Shown one piece after another: positions 8,634-17,512 of a stretch of DNA of 64,000 nt (position 1 is its first letter; each line of letters opens with the position of its first letter). The notes beneath the pieces were generated by a model. It made no database searches and had not been told where the DNA came from. It saw only the letters and a program-made list of their open reading frames with translations. This DNA comes from Candidatus Hydrogenedentota bacterium (GTDB lineage Bacteria > Hydrogenedentota > Hydrogenedentia > Hydrogenedentales > SLHB01): NCBI GenBank assembly GCA_020848835.1, contig JADLHJ010000037.1, forward strand, positions 1-64,000, read 5' to 3'. Made by a program: the position numbers and the translations under genes.

Positions 8634-8661
8634 CAAAGCGGCGATACCTCGCCGCACTCCA
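8634..8661. repeat. CAAAGCGG...CCGCACTCCA element, copy A
   Basis: A 28-base unit flanked by CAAAGCGG and CCGCACTCCA. Two further copies lie at 13034-13064 and 52990-53020. It sits in the gap between the divergent MFS and enoyl-CoA hydratase genes, and an open frame that starts upstream of it is not used by the real gene. Confidence 0.7.
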
Positions 8662-8759
8662 AGGCGCTTCGCGCGCGTCTTCGACATCATTTGCCGGAGC
8701 ACGGCTCTTTTACTCACGCGCGTGCTATAGTGGATTGGTCAGGGGGTCGGAGCGACGGC

Positions 8760-9527
8760 ATGTCTGTCATGATTGAAAAGAGTGGGCCTGTTACGACTGT
8801 GATTCTTTCGCGGCCGGAACGGCGCAATGCCGTTGATCGTGATACTGCGCAGGCGTTGTCGGATGCGTTTGCGGCGTTTGATGCTGATCCCGAGGCGTGT
8901 GTTGGCGTACTGTATGGCGATGAGGGGCAGTTTTGTTCGGGTGCAGATTTGAAGGCGATCGCGGAGGGGAATCCGAATCGTTTTGAACCGGACGGCGATG
9001 GGCCGATGGGGCCTACGCGGATGACGCTGTCAAAACCTGTTATCGCAGCGATTGAAGGCAATGCTGTCGCGGGCGGACTTGAGCTGGCGTTGTGGTGCGA
9101 TTTGCGCGTGGCGAGTGAGACCGCGGTGCTTGGCGTGTATTGCCGGCGATGGGGCGTGCCGTTGATCGATGGCGGGACGGTGCGGCTGCCGCGTTTGGTT
9201 GGGCTGGGTCACGCGATGGATTTGATTCTTACCGGGCGGGGTGTGCGCGCGCAAGAGGCGCTGATAATGGGGTTGATCAATCGTGTCGCGCCTACGGGAC
9301 ACGCGCGCGATGTTGCCGAGGCGCTTGCGCATGAGATCGCGAAATTTCCACAGACCTGCATGCGCGAAGATCGCTTGTCGGCATATCAGCAATTCGATCT
9401 TTCATTGCAAGATGCGCTCGCGAATGAGTTTCGTCATGGGTTGCGTTCGTTGGAGGCGGACTTTATGGCGGGCGCGCAGAAGTTTGCGTCGGGTGCGGGA
9501 CGGCATGGGGCATTTACGGATCACTAA
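8760..9527 (+). CDS. enoyl-CoA hydratase/isomerase (crotonase) family protein
   Basis: Starting at ATG 8760 after AGGGGGTCGGAG, the product is 255 aa, the normal crotonase size. Visible family motifs are LSRPERRNAVD near the N-terminus, the first oxyanion-hole strand FCSGADLKAI, and the second block GNAVAGGLELALWCDLRVAS. These are followed by WGVPLIDGGTVRLPRLVG and the TGRGVRAQEALIMGLINRV segment. The usual second glutamate position is replaced by D in LIDGG, so dehydratase versus other crotonase chemistry cannot be decided. The stop codon overlaps the next ATG by one base (TAATG), implying translational coupling with the Tm-1-like gene. Confidence 0.9.
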   Translation: MSVMIEKSGPVTTVILSRPERRNAVDRDTAQALSDAFAAFDADPEACVGVLYGDEGQFCSGADLKAIAEGNPNRFEPDGDGPMGPTRMTLSKPVIAAIEGNAVAGGLELALWCDLRVASETAVLGVYCRRWGVPLIDGGTVRLPRLVGLGHAMDLILTGRGVRAQEALIMGLINRVAPTGHARDVAEALAHEIAKFPQTCMREDRLSAYQQFDLSLQDALANEFRHGLRSLEADFMAGAQKFASGAGRHGAFTDH

Positions 9528-10765
9528 TGGCAAAAACAATTCTCATTATTGGCACCTTCGATACAAAAGCAGAAGAGTTTGCGTTTCTGCGGCAGCGCGT
9601 GTTGGGGCGCGGCTTTCCGGTGTTGACGATGAATGTTGGCGTATTGGGCACGACGGACAAGTTCAAAGTCGATATCGAAGCCGATCTGGTTGCGCAGGCG
9701 GGCGGCAGCGATATCGAGACGTTGCGCAAGCACAACGATCGCGGTGAGGCGATGAAGGTGATGGCGGCGGGTGCGCCGGTGTTGGTGCGGCAATTTTTGG
9801 ACGCGCGAAAGATTGATGGTGTGATCGGCATGGGCGGGACAGGCGGCACGTCGATTATCACTGCGGCGATGCGCGCGTTGCCGATCGGTGTGCCGAAGGT
9901 TTGTGTGTCCACCGCGGCGGGCGGCGACGTGTCGCAGTTTGTGGGCACTTCCGACATCGTTATGTTTCCTTCGATTGTCGACGTCGCGGGGATGAACCGC
10001 GTGTCGAGCGTGATCATCTCGCGCGCGGCGGGGGCGATCTGCGGGATGACGGAGGTGTGGCCGCCGCCCGCGAAAGAAAGCAGGCCGATCATCGCCGCGA
10101 GCATGTTTGGCAATACGACGGATTGCGTGACTGCGTGCAAGGCGGAGCTTCACGAGAAGGGCTACGAAGTGCTCGTGTTTCATGCCGTGGGTACCGGCGG
10201 GCGTACGATGGAGTCGCTGGTGCGCGATGGGATGGTCGAGGCGGTGCTGGATATCACGACGACGGAATGGGCCGATGAAATCTGCGGCGGGGTGTTCAGC
10301 GCGGGGCCGGAGCGGTTGAGCGCGCCGGGTGAAAAAGGTATTCCGCATTTGATTGTTCCGGGTTGCGTGGACATGGTGAATTTTGGGCCGATGCAGACGG
10401 TGCCGCAGCAGTATCGTGACGACCACCGCACGTTTTACGAATGGAACCCGAGCGTGACGTTGATGCGCACGAACGCGGAGGAGAATGCAAAGATGGGCCG
10501 CATCTTCGCGGAGAAAGCGAATGCGGCGAAAGGACCGGTTGCGTTTTTACTTCCGATGCGGGGCGTGTCGATTCTTGATGGCGACGGACAGCCGTTTTGC
10601 GACCGTGCTGCGGACAAGGCGTGCTTTGATGCCATTCGCGCGAATGTGCGCGGGGACATTCCTGTGATTGAAGTGGATGCGAATATTAATGACGCGGCGT
10701 TTTCGGCGAAAGCGGTTGAACTGCTTCTAGAGTTGACGAAAGTGAAGTCGAATAGCACTGCGTAG
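9527..10765 (+). CDS. Tm-1-like ATP-binding domain protein (UPF0261)
   Basis: The 412-aa protein matches UPF0261 from end to end. It has the N-terminal GTFDTKAEEF motif, a glycine-rich GMGGTGGTSI nucleotide-binding loop near residue 105, the STAAGGDVSQFVGTSD block, then VFHAVGTGGRTME and LPMRGVSILD in the C-terminal half. In plants the N-terminal domain is the Tm-1 virus-resistance protein; bacterial function is unsettled. The frequent bacterial partner, a phosphoenolpyruvate hydrolase-like barrel protein, is not adjacent here; the partner is instead an enoyl-CoA hydratase. The protein is cytoplasmic. Confidence 0.92.
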   Translation: MAKTILIIGTFDTKAEEFAFLRQRVLGRGFPVLTMNVGVLGTTDKFKVDIEADLVAQAGGSDIETLRKHNDRGEAMKVMAAGAPVLVRQFLDARKIDGVIGMGGTGGTSIITAAMRALPIGVPKVCVSTAAGGDVSQFVGTSDIVMFPSIVDVAGMNRVSSVIISRAAGAICGMTEVWPPPAKESRPIIAASMFGNTTDCVTACKAELHEKGYEVLVFHAVGTGGRTMESLVRDGMVEAVLDITTTEWADEICGGVFSAGPERLSAPGEKGIPHLIVPGCVDMVNFGPMQTVPQQYRDDHRTFYEWNPSVTLMRTNAEENAKMGRIFAEKANAAKGPVAFLLPMRGVSILDGDGQPFCDRAADKACFDAIRANVRGDIPVIEVDANINDAAFSAKAVELLLELTKVKSNSTA

Positions 10766-10868
10766 ATTTTGTTGGTGTTGTTGAGGTGTTGTGCGCAGCC
10801 CGCGCCGTGTTCAGGCGAACGAGGCGCTACTTTTTGCGAACTTGTTTTTTCTGTGAAGGATTAATTGT

Positions 10869-11282
10869 ATGTCCCAAGCTACTCGCACTTTTATTGAGCC
10901 CGCTGATGTGGAGACGCAGGTATTCGATTGGGGCCGGTTGTCGTGGTTGTCTGAGCCGCGCGTCACTGGGACGGATCGGTTTAGCGCGGGGCTTGTAGTG
11001 TTGAATCCCGGGATGGGGCACGTGCGGCATAATCATCCTGGTGTGGAAGAAATTCTCTATGTCGTAGAAGGCAAGGGAATTCAGATGGTGGAAGTGGATG
11101 GCAAACCCGTCGAACAAGAAGTTGCGCAGGGCGTGCTGGTGCATATTCCACCGGACATCTATCACTCCACGGTGAACACGGGAGATGGCCCGATGAAACT
11201 CATCGCGATCTATTCGCCGCCGGGGCCAGAGGCATTGTTGCGCGAAATGGGAGGCGTCGTTATCGAACCGCCGATGCGTTAG
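10869..11282 (+). CDS. cupin domain protein
   Basis: A 137-aa single-domain cupin. The first cupin motif is visible as GHVRHNHPGVEEILYVVEGKG, whose two histidines and glutamate would bind metal. The second motif is IPPDIYHSTVNTGDGP with its histidine. The metal site therefore looks complete. The ATG at 10869 has AAGGA nine bases upstream. The gap of about 100 bases before it holds nothing recognisable. It may be transcribed after the Tm-1-like gene. Substrate is unknown, and small cupins of this type can be isomerases, dioxygenases or binding proteins. Confidence 0.88.
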   Translation: MSQATRTFIEPADVETQVFDWGRLSWLSEPRVTGTDRFSAGLVVLNPGMGHVRHNHPGVEEILYVVEGKGIQMVEVDGKPVEQEVAQGVLVHIPPDIYHSTVNTGDGPMKLIAIYSPPGPEALLREMGGVVIEPPMR

Positions 11283-11293
11283 GCAATCTCCCG

Positions 11294-11866
11294 ATGTTTT
11301 GGTCATATGGATTGCCCTTTCAGATCACATTCTGGATTCTTTTTACACTGTACATTGTCGCGATTGTGGTGGCGCGTAGATATCAGAAAATGGGCAAGGT
11401 GGCAATATACGGCGCAGCAATTGCCTTTCTCATTTTCATTCCATGTTGTACTGGTATCAAAGCAATCATGGACCCGTTTCGGTTTGGCGTCTTTGAATAT
11501 GCGAACCATGCGGCGATCCGGCAGTATCCTGTTAGAACGAACCTTCCGGAGGCGGCTACTGCGATCACGGTAGATCAACAGTGGGGACTTTTTTGCGCGA
11601 AGTTCTCGATTGAGCAAGAAGCCCTGGACAAATGGTTCGAAGAACAATGGAAGTTGCACGGCGCTACTTCCCGTACGCCGCGCGAAGCTGTTGCAACCGT
11701 GACGAAGTCGGATTTGGATTTTCACAATGATTTGGTTGCGGGCAAATGGTCCGTGCCGCCAACCGCTGTAATTTACAAAGGCCCGCGACGAGGCGATTTT
11801 CGCGGGTTTGTGGTGCTTTACGATGTGCCCAAAAAGACCGCGTATGAATTTATGTTTTATTGGTAG
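11294..11866 (+). CDS. hypothetical membrane-anchored protein
   Basis: I do not recognise the family of this 190-aa protein. The first 60 residues hold two hydrophobic segments (about 8-26 and 37-57) with an RRYQKMGK loop between them. The rest is a soluble alpha/beta-looking domain with a WFEEQWKLHG helix and ends YEFMFYW. It starts 11 bases after the cupin stop, so it is probably in the same transcript. Codon use resembles its neighbours. Confidence 0.65.
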   Translation: MFWSYGLPFQITFWILFTLYIVAIVVARRYQKMGKVAIYGAAIAFLIFIPCCTGIKAIMDPFRFGVFEYANHAAIRQYPVRTNLPEAATAITVDQQWGLFCAKFSIEQEALDKWFEEQWKLHGATSRTPREAVATVTKSDLDFHNDLVAGKWSVPPTAVIYKGPRRGDFRGFVVLYDVPKKTAYEFMFYW

Positions 11867-11878
11867 AACATTCGTGCC

Positions 11879-11965
11879 GGCCCTTCAGGCCTCAATCGCA
11901 AGAGGGGGAGTTCAGCGACTTGGGCCTTACGGCCCAGGCTATGAACCGTTTCGCGCCTTTGGCGC
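11879..11965. repeat. three-hairpin intergenic element, copy 1
   Basis: Three short hairpins in fixed order: GGCC/GGCC with loop CTTCA (11879-11891), TGGGCC/GGCCCA with loop TTAC followed by GGCTAT (11921-11936), and GCGCC/GGCGC with loop TTT (11953-11965). The same order, loop types and spacing occur at 51838-51920. Confidence 0.75.
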
Positions 11966-12050
11966 TGGAGATCCAATTTTTCGTTATCGCGATTGGTTGA
12001 ACTTTTTTAGAATACCCTGTCTTTACAAACTCATGAGGCGATTTAGAACG

Positions 12051-12986
12051 ATGAGCAATTCATTTTCTTTTCCAGCGGGAGTTCGAGCTTGTTTCATTGC
12101 ATTGTTTTTTGCGATCGCGTGCGTTGCGTTTGCCGAGCCATCGCCCGGCAAAGCCGGTGAGTTGATCGCCGTCGATGTTTCCACTGAAGCCGCCTCCGTG
12201 CAATTGCCGGGTGTGGAAGCGCGTCTTGTGGCGGTTGTCGCGCCTGGTGGGGTGTTTACGTTGCAGGGGCCGGCATTTGCGACGAATGCGATCACGGGTC
12301 TTTCCGCAACGCTGATCAGCGATTACTATGCGGAGTCGCACGGCGCGAATTCGTTTGCAGTTTCAGTGGAGTTGCGGCGGCAGGCGGGTTATACCGACCT
12401 CGTCGCGTTGGATGCGTTTGGAAGTCCGAAGACGGGGAAGCAAATCGCGCGCGGGCGCGCGGCGCGCACTGCGGGGGAAGAATACGATTCGGCGACGACG
12501 TATTTTGCGTTGCTGGAACTATCGCTTGTCGCTTCGCCGCAATCGGGGAAATTCGATCTGGCTACGACGGTTGTGTACGGCCCGCCATTTGATGAGGCGC
12601 TCGACATTCCGCTGACCGGGAGCAGCAAGCCGTTGTCATTTATGGGTACGAAGATTACGCCTACGGTTATTCGTCTGCCGGAAACGGATCCGGAAAGCGA
12701 AGTGCCTGCTGGCAAACGCCCGGCTGTGTCGTTGTTGTTTGCACCGAACAAGGCGTTTCCGGCGTTTGAAGTGCAGGCCGTGCGGGAAGACGGGACGGCG
12801 CTTCGTTCGTACGATCGGCCCGATCTCTCAAGTGCGCCGACCAACGGCAAGGCGCAGTGGGTTTTCGGAAAGCCTGATCCGATTTCGAAAGCTTCGATTG
12901 CGAAGTTTTCGTTTCGCGGGTATCGTCTGCAGCCAATTGTTTGGAAGAACATCGCGCTGCCGGGGGGAATTGCAGTGGGAAAATAG
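12051..12986 (+). CDS. secreted hypothetical protein
   Basis: Read from ATG at 12051 (GAGGCG upstream) the product is 311 aa with a clear signal peptide: basic-free MSNSFSFPAGVRA, a hydrophobic core and cleavage near AFA-EPS. An in-frame ATG at 12033 adds MRRFRT, which would supply a positive n-region and is a reasonable alternative. The mature part is beta-rich with no cysteines or catalytic motif that I recognise. It contains repeated threonine/proline-rich strands such as ITPTVIRLPE. Function is unknown; export to the periplasm or surface is likely. A start farther upstream would run through the hairpin element and is rejected. Confidence 0.7.
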   Translation: MSNSFSFPAGVRACFIALFFAIACVAFAEPSPGKAGELIAVDVSTEAASVQLPGVEARLVAVVAPGGVFTLQGPAFATNAITGLSATLISDYYAESHGANSFAVSVELRRQAGYTDLVALDAFGSPKTGKQIARGRAARTAGEEYDSATTYFALLELSLVASPQSGKFDLATTVVYGPPFDEALDIPLTGSSKPLSFMGTKITPTVIRLPETDPESEVPAGKRPAVSLLFAPNKAFPAFEVQAVREDGTALRSYDRPDLSSAPTNGKAQWVFGKPDPISKASIAKFSFRGYRLQPIVWKNIALPGGIAVGK

Positions 12987-13033
12987 CTGGCGCGGTTGAC
13001 TTAGGCATGTTCGCGCGTTCGCTTCGAGACACC

Positions 13034-13064
13034 CAAAGCGGTGTCTACGCACCACCGCACTCCA
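13034..13064. repeat. CAAAGCGG...CCGCACTCCA element, copy C
   Basis: A 31-base unit with the same ends as the copies at 8634 and 52990. It is followed at 13080-13095 by a small CTCGA/TCGAG hairpin and then by an AAGC-loop-GCTT element, so several repeat families are packed into the 200-base space between two convergent genes. Confidence 0.7.
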
Positions 13065-13126
13065 AATTGCGGAGTCGATACTCGAGAAAATCGAGCTTAC
13101 GCGTACGAAACGTTGAGGTGTGATAT

Positions 13127-13177
13127 GAAGCGGAGCTTCGGGACGGGTGCGTTCCCAATCCGGAGCTCGGGAACGAG
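13127..13177. repeat. AAGC-loop-GCTT hairpin element, third copy
   Basis: A perfect GAAGC/GCTTC hairpin with loop GGA (13127-13139) is followed by CGTTCCC (13150-13156) opposite GGGAACG. The inner part of this second hairpin is imperfect. The arrangement of a short GGA-loop hairpin then a CGTTCCC hairpin matches 2375-2423. Confidence 0.7.
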
Positions 13178-13184
13178 TTGAGAT

Positions 13185-14552
13185 TTATTCGTGGCGCAGC
13201 GCTTCGACGGGGTCCATATTTGCAGCACGCATGGCGGGGTAGATGCCGAAGATGATTCCGACGACGCCTGAGATGGTGAAGGCGACGATAGGCGACCAGA
13301 ACGCGATGATCGTTTTCAGTTCGGCGAAGTAGGAGATGATCTGCGGAATCGCGAGGCCGAGCGCGACGCCGATGACACCTCCAGTTGCGGACAGCAGGAC
13401 CGTTTCTATAAGGAACTGCATGACGATGTCGCGCTTTTTTGCGCCTAGTGCGCGGCGGATGCCGATTTCGCGGGTGCGTTCGGTCACGGTTGCGAGCATT
13501 ATGTTCATGATGCCGATACCGCCGACGAGCAGTGAGATTGCGGCGATGGCGCCGAGGACGATGTTGAAGATGCGTTTCGTACGTTCGGCCTGGCGCAACA
13601 AATCCAGCGGGACGATGATATCGTAGTCTTGCTTCTTGTGGTTGCGCGACATGAGGTCGGCGATGATGTGCCAGGTTTCGACTACGTCGTCGATGTTCTT
13701 TACTTTCACGGTGGCTTCGTGGAGTTCGACGCGTTCGGCGGAGAAGGAGCCGCTGGAACGTTGGACGATTGTCTCGCCGAAACGGTTCTTTGCGGCGTTG
13801 AGCGGGATGTACATCTCGAAGGGCGCGCCGCTGCCGCTGTTTGCTTTCGCGGCTTCCTGGTTTGTCTGTTCGCCAAACCCACTTGAGGAACTGCCGCCGG
13901 CCTGGCGCGACTTCGGCTCCATCACACCGATCACTTGGTAGTAATCGCCGTCGATTCGCACGGTCTTTCCGATTGGATCGTCGATGGGAAACAACGAGGC
14001 GGGAAGGCCGTGGCCCAGCACGCACACGTTCACACTGCTTGCGAGTTCTTCTTCGGTGAAGAAGCGCCCGCGTTCCACGTGGTGGTTGCGCATTTCCTGA
14101 TACCAGGGGACGGTGCCAACGACGTCGCAGTCCACGCGATGCACGCCGTTCCATACGTCTTTTCGAATGTTGCGGCTTGGCACGAGGATTTCCACGCTCG
14201 GTATGGTCAGTTTGATGCGGTTGATATCTTCGTAGGTGATGCCGTATTCGACGACGTAGGAGCGTTCGGAGGTGGTGCGGCGTTCTTCCGGTGGTTTCAC
14301 GCTGCGCACGATGATGTTGTTGCTGCCGAGGCGGCGGATCTGCTCTTGCGCTTCGTAGCTGAGGCCTTCGCCGATCGCGAGCATGGCGATCACCGAGCAT
14401 ACGCCGAAGACGATACCGAGCACGGTGAGTAGTGAGCGCAGTTTGCGCAACCACAGGCTCTTGAAACCCAATTGCGTTGTGCGCACGAGGCGCTGCACGG
14501 AGGTGAGGCCTAGCAGTTGGCGGATGGTCGCAGCACTCGTGTAGCTAGACAT
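13185..14552 (-). CDS. ABC transporter permease, MacB/FtsX type
   Basis: The 455-aa protein has the MacB permease plan. A first transmembrane helix follows the [17 protein letters not shown] segment (about residues 30-60). Then comes a large periplasmic MacB_PCD domain of about 270 residues containing the NIIVRS strand and a [15 protein letters not shown] motif. Three helices of the FtsX domain follow, with [18 protein letters not shown], ending in a PVEALRHE tail. It lacks the fused ATPase of E. coli MacB; the ATPase is the separate gene upstream. It works in mechanotransmission across the inner membrane together with the adaptor and TolC-like protein. It is the last gene of the four-gene operon. 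Confidence 0.92.
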   Translation of the reverse strand: MSSYTSAATIRQLLGLTSVQRLVRTTQLGFKSLWLRKLRSLLTVLGIVFGVCSVIAMLAIGEGLSYEAQEQIRRLGSNNIIVRSVKPPEERRTTSERSYVVEYGITYEDINRIKLTIPSVEILVPSRNIRKDVWNGVHRVDCDVVGTVPWYQEMRNHHVERGRFFTEEELASSVNVCVLGHGLPASLFPIDDPIGKTVRIDGDYYQVIGVMEPKSRQAGGSSSSGFGEQTNQEAAKANSGSGAPFEMYIPLNAAKNRFGETIVQRSSGSFSAERVELHEATVKVKNIDDVVETWHIIADLMSRNHKKQDYDIIVPLDLLRQAERTKRIFNIVLGAIAAISLLVGGIGIMNIMLATVTERTREIGIRRALGAKKRDIVMQFLIETVLLSATGGVIGVALGLAIPQIISYFAELKTIIAFWSPIVAFTISGVVGIIFGIYPAMRAANMDPVEALRHE

Positions 14553-14659
14553 GTTGAAAAGAGCTTTTGCTTTGAGTGCCGCGAAAAGCGGGTACAGACG
14601 CGCATTTCAATCTGCAGAAAAGCGGATCAGTCCCCGTTTTCCGCTCGTACTGGATGTCT

Positions 14660-15349
14660 TTAGTTTCGCCGCTCATCGCGCTCCACCTTTCCATCGCGCA
14701 GCCGAATCACGCGCTGTGCGCGTTCGGAGACTTCGTCGGAGTGCGTGACCATGATCAAGGTCTTGCCCTGCCGGTGCAGTTCGTCGAAGACGCCGAGAAT
14801 ATCGGAGCCGGATGTCGAATCGAGGTTGCCGGTTGGTTCGTCGGCGAGGATGATCAATGGGTCGTTTGCAAGCGCGCGCGCGACGGCGACACGTTGTTGC
14901 TGGCCGCCGGACAATTCGTAGGGGCGGTGTTCGAGGCGTTCGCCGAGGCCCACTCGGACTGCCAGCTCCGTTGCGATGGCGCGCGCTTCTTCATCGGGGC
15001 GTCCCTGGTAATACAGCGGTACTTCGATGTTTTCGAGCACGTTGAGTTGTTGAATAAGATTATAGGATTGGAAGACGAAACCGATGCGTTTGCCGCGAAT
15101 CGATGAGAGCGTGTCATCGTCGAGTGTGGAAACGTCCTCGCCGCCGAGGATGTATTGGCCGTCGGTGGGGCGATCGAGACAGCCGAGCAAATTGAGCAGC
15201 GTAGATTTGCCGCAGCCTGAGGGTCCCATGATCGTGATGTACTCGCCCTGGCGGAAATCGAGGGAAACGCCGCGCAACGCTTCGACCTCGACGAGGCCCA
15301 TCATGTAGCGCTTACGAACCTCGACTATCTGTGCGATGATGTCTGCCAC
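14660..15349 (-). CDS. ABC transporter ATP-binding protein (MacB/LolD type)
   Basis: A 229-aa ATPase with Walker [10 protein letters not shown] at 42-50, Q-loop FQSYNL near 93-98, signature LSGGQQQR at 146-153, Walker [12 protein letters not shown] from 167 and the H-loop histidine in VTHSDE. All catalytic residues are intact. It belongs to the MacB/LolD/FtsE group and pairs with the permease downstream. The start is GTG. It begins 12 bases after the adaptor gene and is separated from the permease by 107 bases. Confidence 0.95.
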   Translation of the reverse strand: MADIIAQIVEVRKRYMMGLVEVEALRGVSLDFRQGEYITIMGPSGCGKSTLLNLLGCLDRPTDGQYILGGEDVSTLDDDTLSSIRGKRIGFVFQSYNLIQQLNVLENIEVPLYYQGRPDEEARAIATELAVRVGLGERLEHRPYELSGGQQQRVAVARALANDPLIILADEPTGNLDSTSGSDILGVFDELHRQGKTLIMVTHSDEVSERAQRVIRLRDGKVERDERRN

Positions 15350-15361
15350 TGCGTAGTCCAG

Positions 15362-17512
15362 TTATGCGGCAGCGGGCGCGCCGCCTTCACGCTGTTGCGG
15401 CGCGGCGGGGGACTCTTCTTCCTTCTTTTCGCCGTCCTTTTCCTCATTGGCGCCCGCTTGGCCCGGAAGTGCGTCCGGCGCGCGCAGATACACGTGTTCG
15501 CCTTGGTCAAGGCCTTTCTTGATCTCGATGAACTCGTTATTGAACTGGCCGGTCTCCACTTCGCGCTCTGTTTGTCCGCCGAAGGTATCGGCCACGTACA
15601 CCACGCGTTTGTTGCCTTTGGGCTGAACCGCCTGAATCGGCACGTAAACGACTTCCTTCAATTCATCGACGAGAATTTCAACGTCCGCGGTCATGCTTGG
15701 CTTTAGCTTTTCGTAGGTGCCACTGATGGCCACGGTCGCGGGATACAGTTTCATGTCTGGGTTCATCCAGCGCTGGCTTTGATCGGGCACTACGGAGATT
15801 TTCACGACTTCGCCGACCAATTCCTCTTGATCGCGGAAGGACTCCAGTTTGATCTTCGCTTTTTGTCCGAGCTTTATCTTGTCGATATTCGACTCGTGAA
15901 TCTTTACGCGGACTGCCATCTGCGTCATGTCCGGGATTGTGATGATTTCCTGGCGCTCGTAGACGGTGGTGCCTTCCTGAATCGGGTCGCGGTTGCCGCG
16001 CCAGTTTTCCTCGCTGCCACCGTAGACCACGAGCCCGGGGCGTTCGGCGACGATCGTGCAGGACTCCAGCTGCTCTTCCAGTTCGCGGCGCCGTTCGGAG
16101 CGTAGGCGGAAACTGGCCTCGCTCGATTTTTTGCGCGCTTCGGCTTGGGCCTGTTTTGCGACGGCCTGCTTCATGGTGCGTTCCATGGCGCGAATGGCTT
16201 CTTCGTAGGCGGAAAGGAGCTTTTCGGCTTCCTTGGGAAACTCGTACTTCACAAACAGGTCGCGCGCCGTTTCCGAGGAATCGCGGTTTACCGTTTGCTT
16301 CTTCACGCTCATCTCGTCGTTGTCGAGTTCCTGCTTGGTGACAAAGTTCTTCTCGGCTAGTTTGCGCGTGCCGGTAAGTTTTGTTTCAGACAACAAGAGA
16401 TCGCCTTCGGCGAGCAGACGATCGCTTTCGAGCTTGCGCAGTTTTTGTTGTGCTTCGCCATCGCCCAAGGCATCAGGCTTGGCGTATTTTGTGAAATCGA
16501 TGTCCGGGCGCCGGGCCGCGATCGCAATGGTGGATACAGCGGATTTCGCGGATTGGGCGATCATGGACTCGGCTTCGGCAGGCAAGTCGCCACCCTCAGT
16601 GGTCGATTCGGCGTCGGTTGCGGCAGGTTTGTCCGCTTTCGCCTCCTGTTTAACTTCGGGCTTGGCCTGCTGCTGGCCCTGAGCACCCTGGCGTTCGCCG
16701 CGGTTTGCATCGCTTGGCGCGCCCTCGGGACGTCGACGTCTTCCGCCGCTGCGCTGGCCATCACCGCGCTGTCCTTCTTCCCCCGCGGGTTTCGCACCTT
16801 CTTCTCGCTGTCCGTCGCTCGCAGGAGAAGGTGCTGCGGGCAATTCGCGATTCTCAGGGTTGGTGTTGTTGCTGGGTTCGACGGTGGTCTCGTCCTTGGG
16901 CATGACGAAACTCTCTTCCACGGATTTGCGTATTTGATCGCTCATTTCTGAGACATCGCCGCTTAGACCGCGCTGTTTCAAGATAGCGTTTGAAATGTCT
17001 TCGCTCAGGTAGCGTTGCAGATCCATTAGGGCGAACTTCGCGTCGAGTTCGGCTTTCTTGATGTCGCTTTCGTTCTGCTTGACGGTGATTTCGAATTGCG
17101 CGGTGGACTCCGCCAGGTCCGCGCTCGCGCTTTCGTATTGAATTTCCTCCTGCGTCATCTTTTCCTGCAGTTCGGAATTGTCCAGCGTAACGAGAATTTT
17201 TTTGTTTGCGACGTCCTCTGGCGTCACGAGGTATCCGTCGTCGATGATGCTGAGGATTTTTGTCTCGCCCTTGATCTTGGACTTGATGGTTTGCGATTCG
17301 CGCGCTTCGACGTTGCCGCCTTCGGTCACGGTAATTTTCAAATCACCTTTCACGGCGGCAAAAAGGGTGTTTGTTGAGGTCTGCTCGCCGCCGCCGTTCA
17401 TGAAAAGGTAGACGGCGATCAGCCCGATCACGGCGATCGCGGCTTTTGCCCAGCGGGAGCGCAGCAGCTTCAAGAGCCGCGCACGTTTATTGAGGTGTGG
17501 TTGCAGGGACAT
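15362..17512 (-). CDS. efflux adaptor (HlyD/MacA-type membrane fusion protein) with low-complexity insert
   Basis: A 716-aa adaptor. An N-terminal basic stretch and one transmembrane helix (about residues 22-38) anchor it in the inner membrane. A lipoyl/barrel half (GNVEARESQTIKSKI), a coiled-coil hairpin, and the returning barrel strands follow (ESNIDKIKLGQKAKI, then a late VPIQAVQPKGNKRVVYV). Residues about 207-312 form an unusual Q/E/R/P/G-rich insert inside the hairpin region, and a second tail of similar composition closes the protein. Typical MacA is about 370 aa, so this is nearly double. Its first 26 bases overlap the end of the TolC-like gene. Confidence 0.9.
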   Translation of the reverse strand: MSLQPHLNKRARLLKLLRSRWAKAAIAVIGLIAVYLFMNGGGEQTSTNTLFAAVKGDLKITVTEGGNVEARESQTIKSKIKGETKILSIIDDGYLVTPEDVANKKILVTLDNSELQEKMTQEEIQYESASADLAESTAQFEITVKQNESDIKKAELDAKFALMDLQRYLSEDISNAILKQRGLSGDVSEMSDQIRKSVEESFVMPKDETTVEPSNNTNPENRELPAAPSPASDGQREEGAKPAGEEGQRGDGQRSGGRRRRPEGAPSDANRGERQGAQGQQQAKPEVKQEAKADKPAATDAESTTEGGDLPAEAESMIAQSAKSAVSTIAIAARRPDIDFTKYAKPDALGDGEAQQKLRKLESDRLLAEGDLLLSETKLTGTRKLAEKNFVTKQELDNDEMSVKKQTVNRDSSETARDLFVKYEFPKEAEKLLSAYEEAIRAMERTMKQAVAKQAQAEARKKSSEASFRLRSERRRELEEQLESCTIVAERPGLVVYGGSEENWRGNRDPIQEGTTVYERQEIITIPDMTQMAVRVKIHESNIDKIKLGQKAKIKLESFRDQEELVGEVVKISVVPDQSQRWMNPDMKLYPATVAISGTYEKLKPSMTADVEILVDELKEVVYVPIQAVQPKGNKRVVYVADTFGGQTEREVETGQFNNEFIEIKKGLDQGEHVYLRAPDALPGQAGANEEKDGEKKEEESPAAPQQREGGAPAAA

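Noticed and set aside
8619..8759. N-terminal extension of the enoyl-CoA hydratase
   Set aside because: The extension translates the CAAAGCGG repeat element; the ATG at 8760 has a ribosome site and gives the normal crotonase length.
13045..14454. 469-codon minus-strand frame, rich in Arg and His
   Set aside because: Same strand, another frame of the MacB-type permease; composition is that of a frame-shifted shadow.
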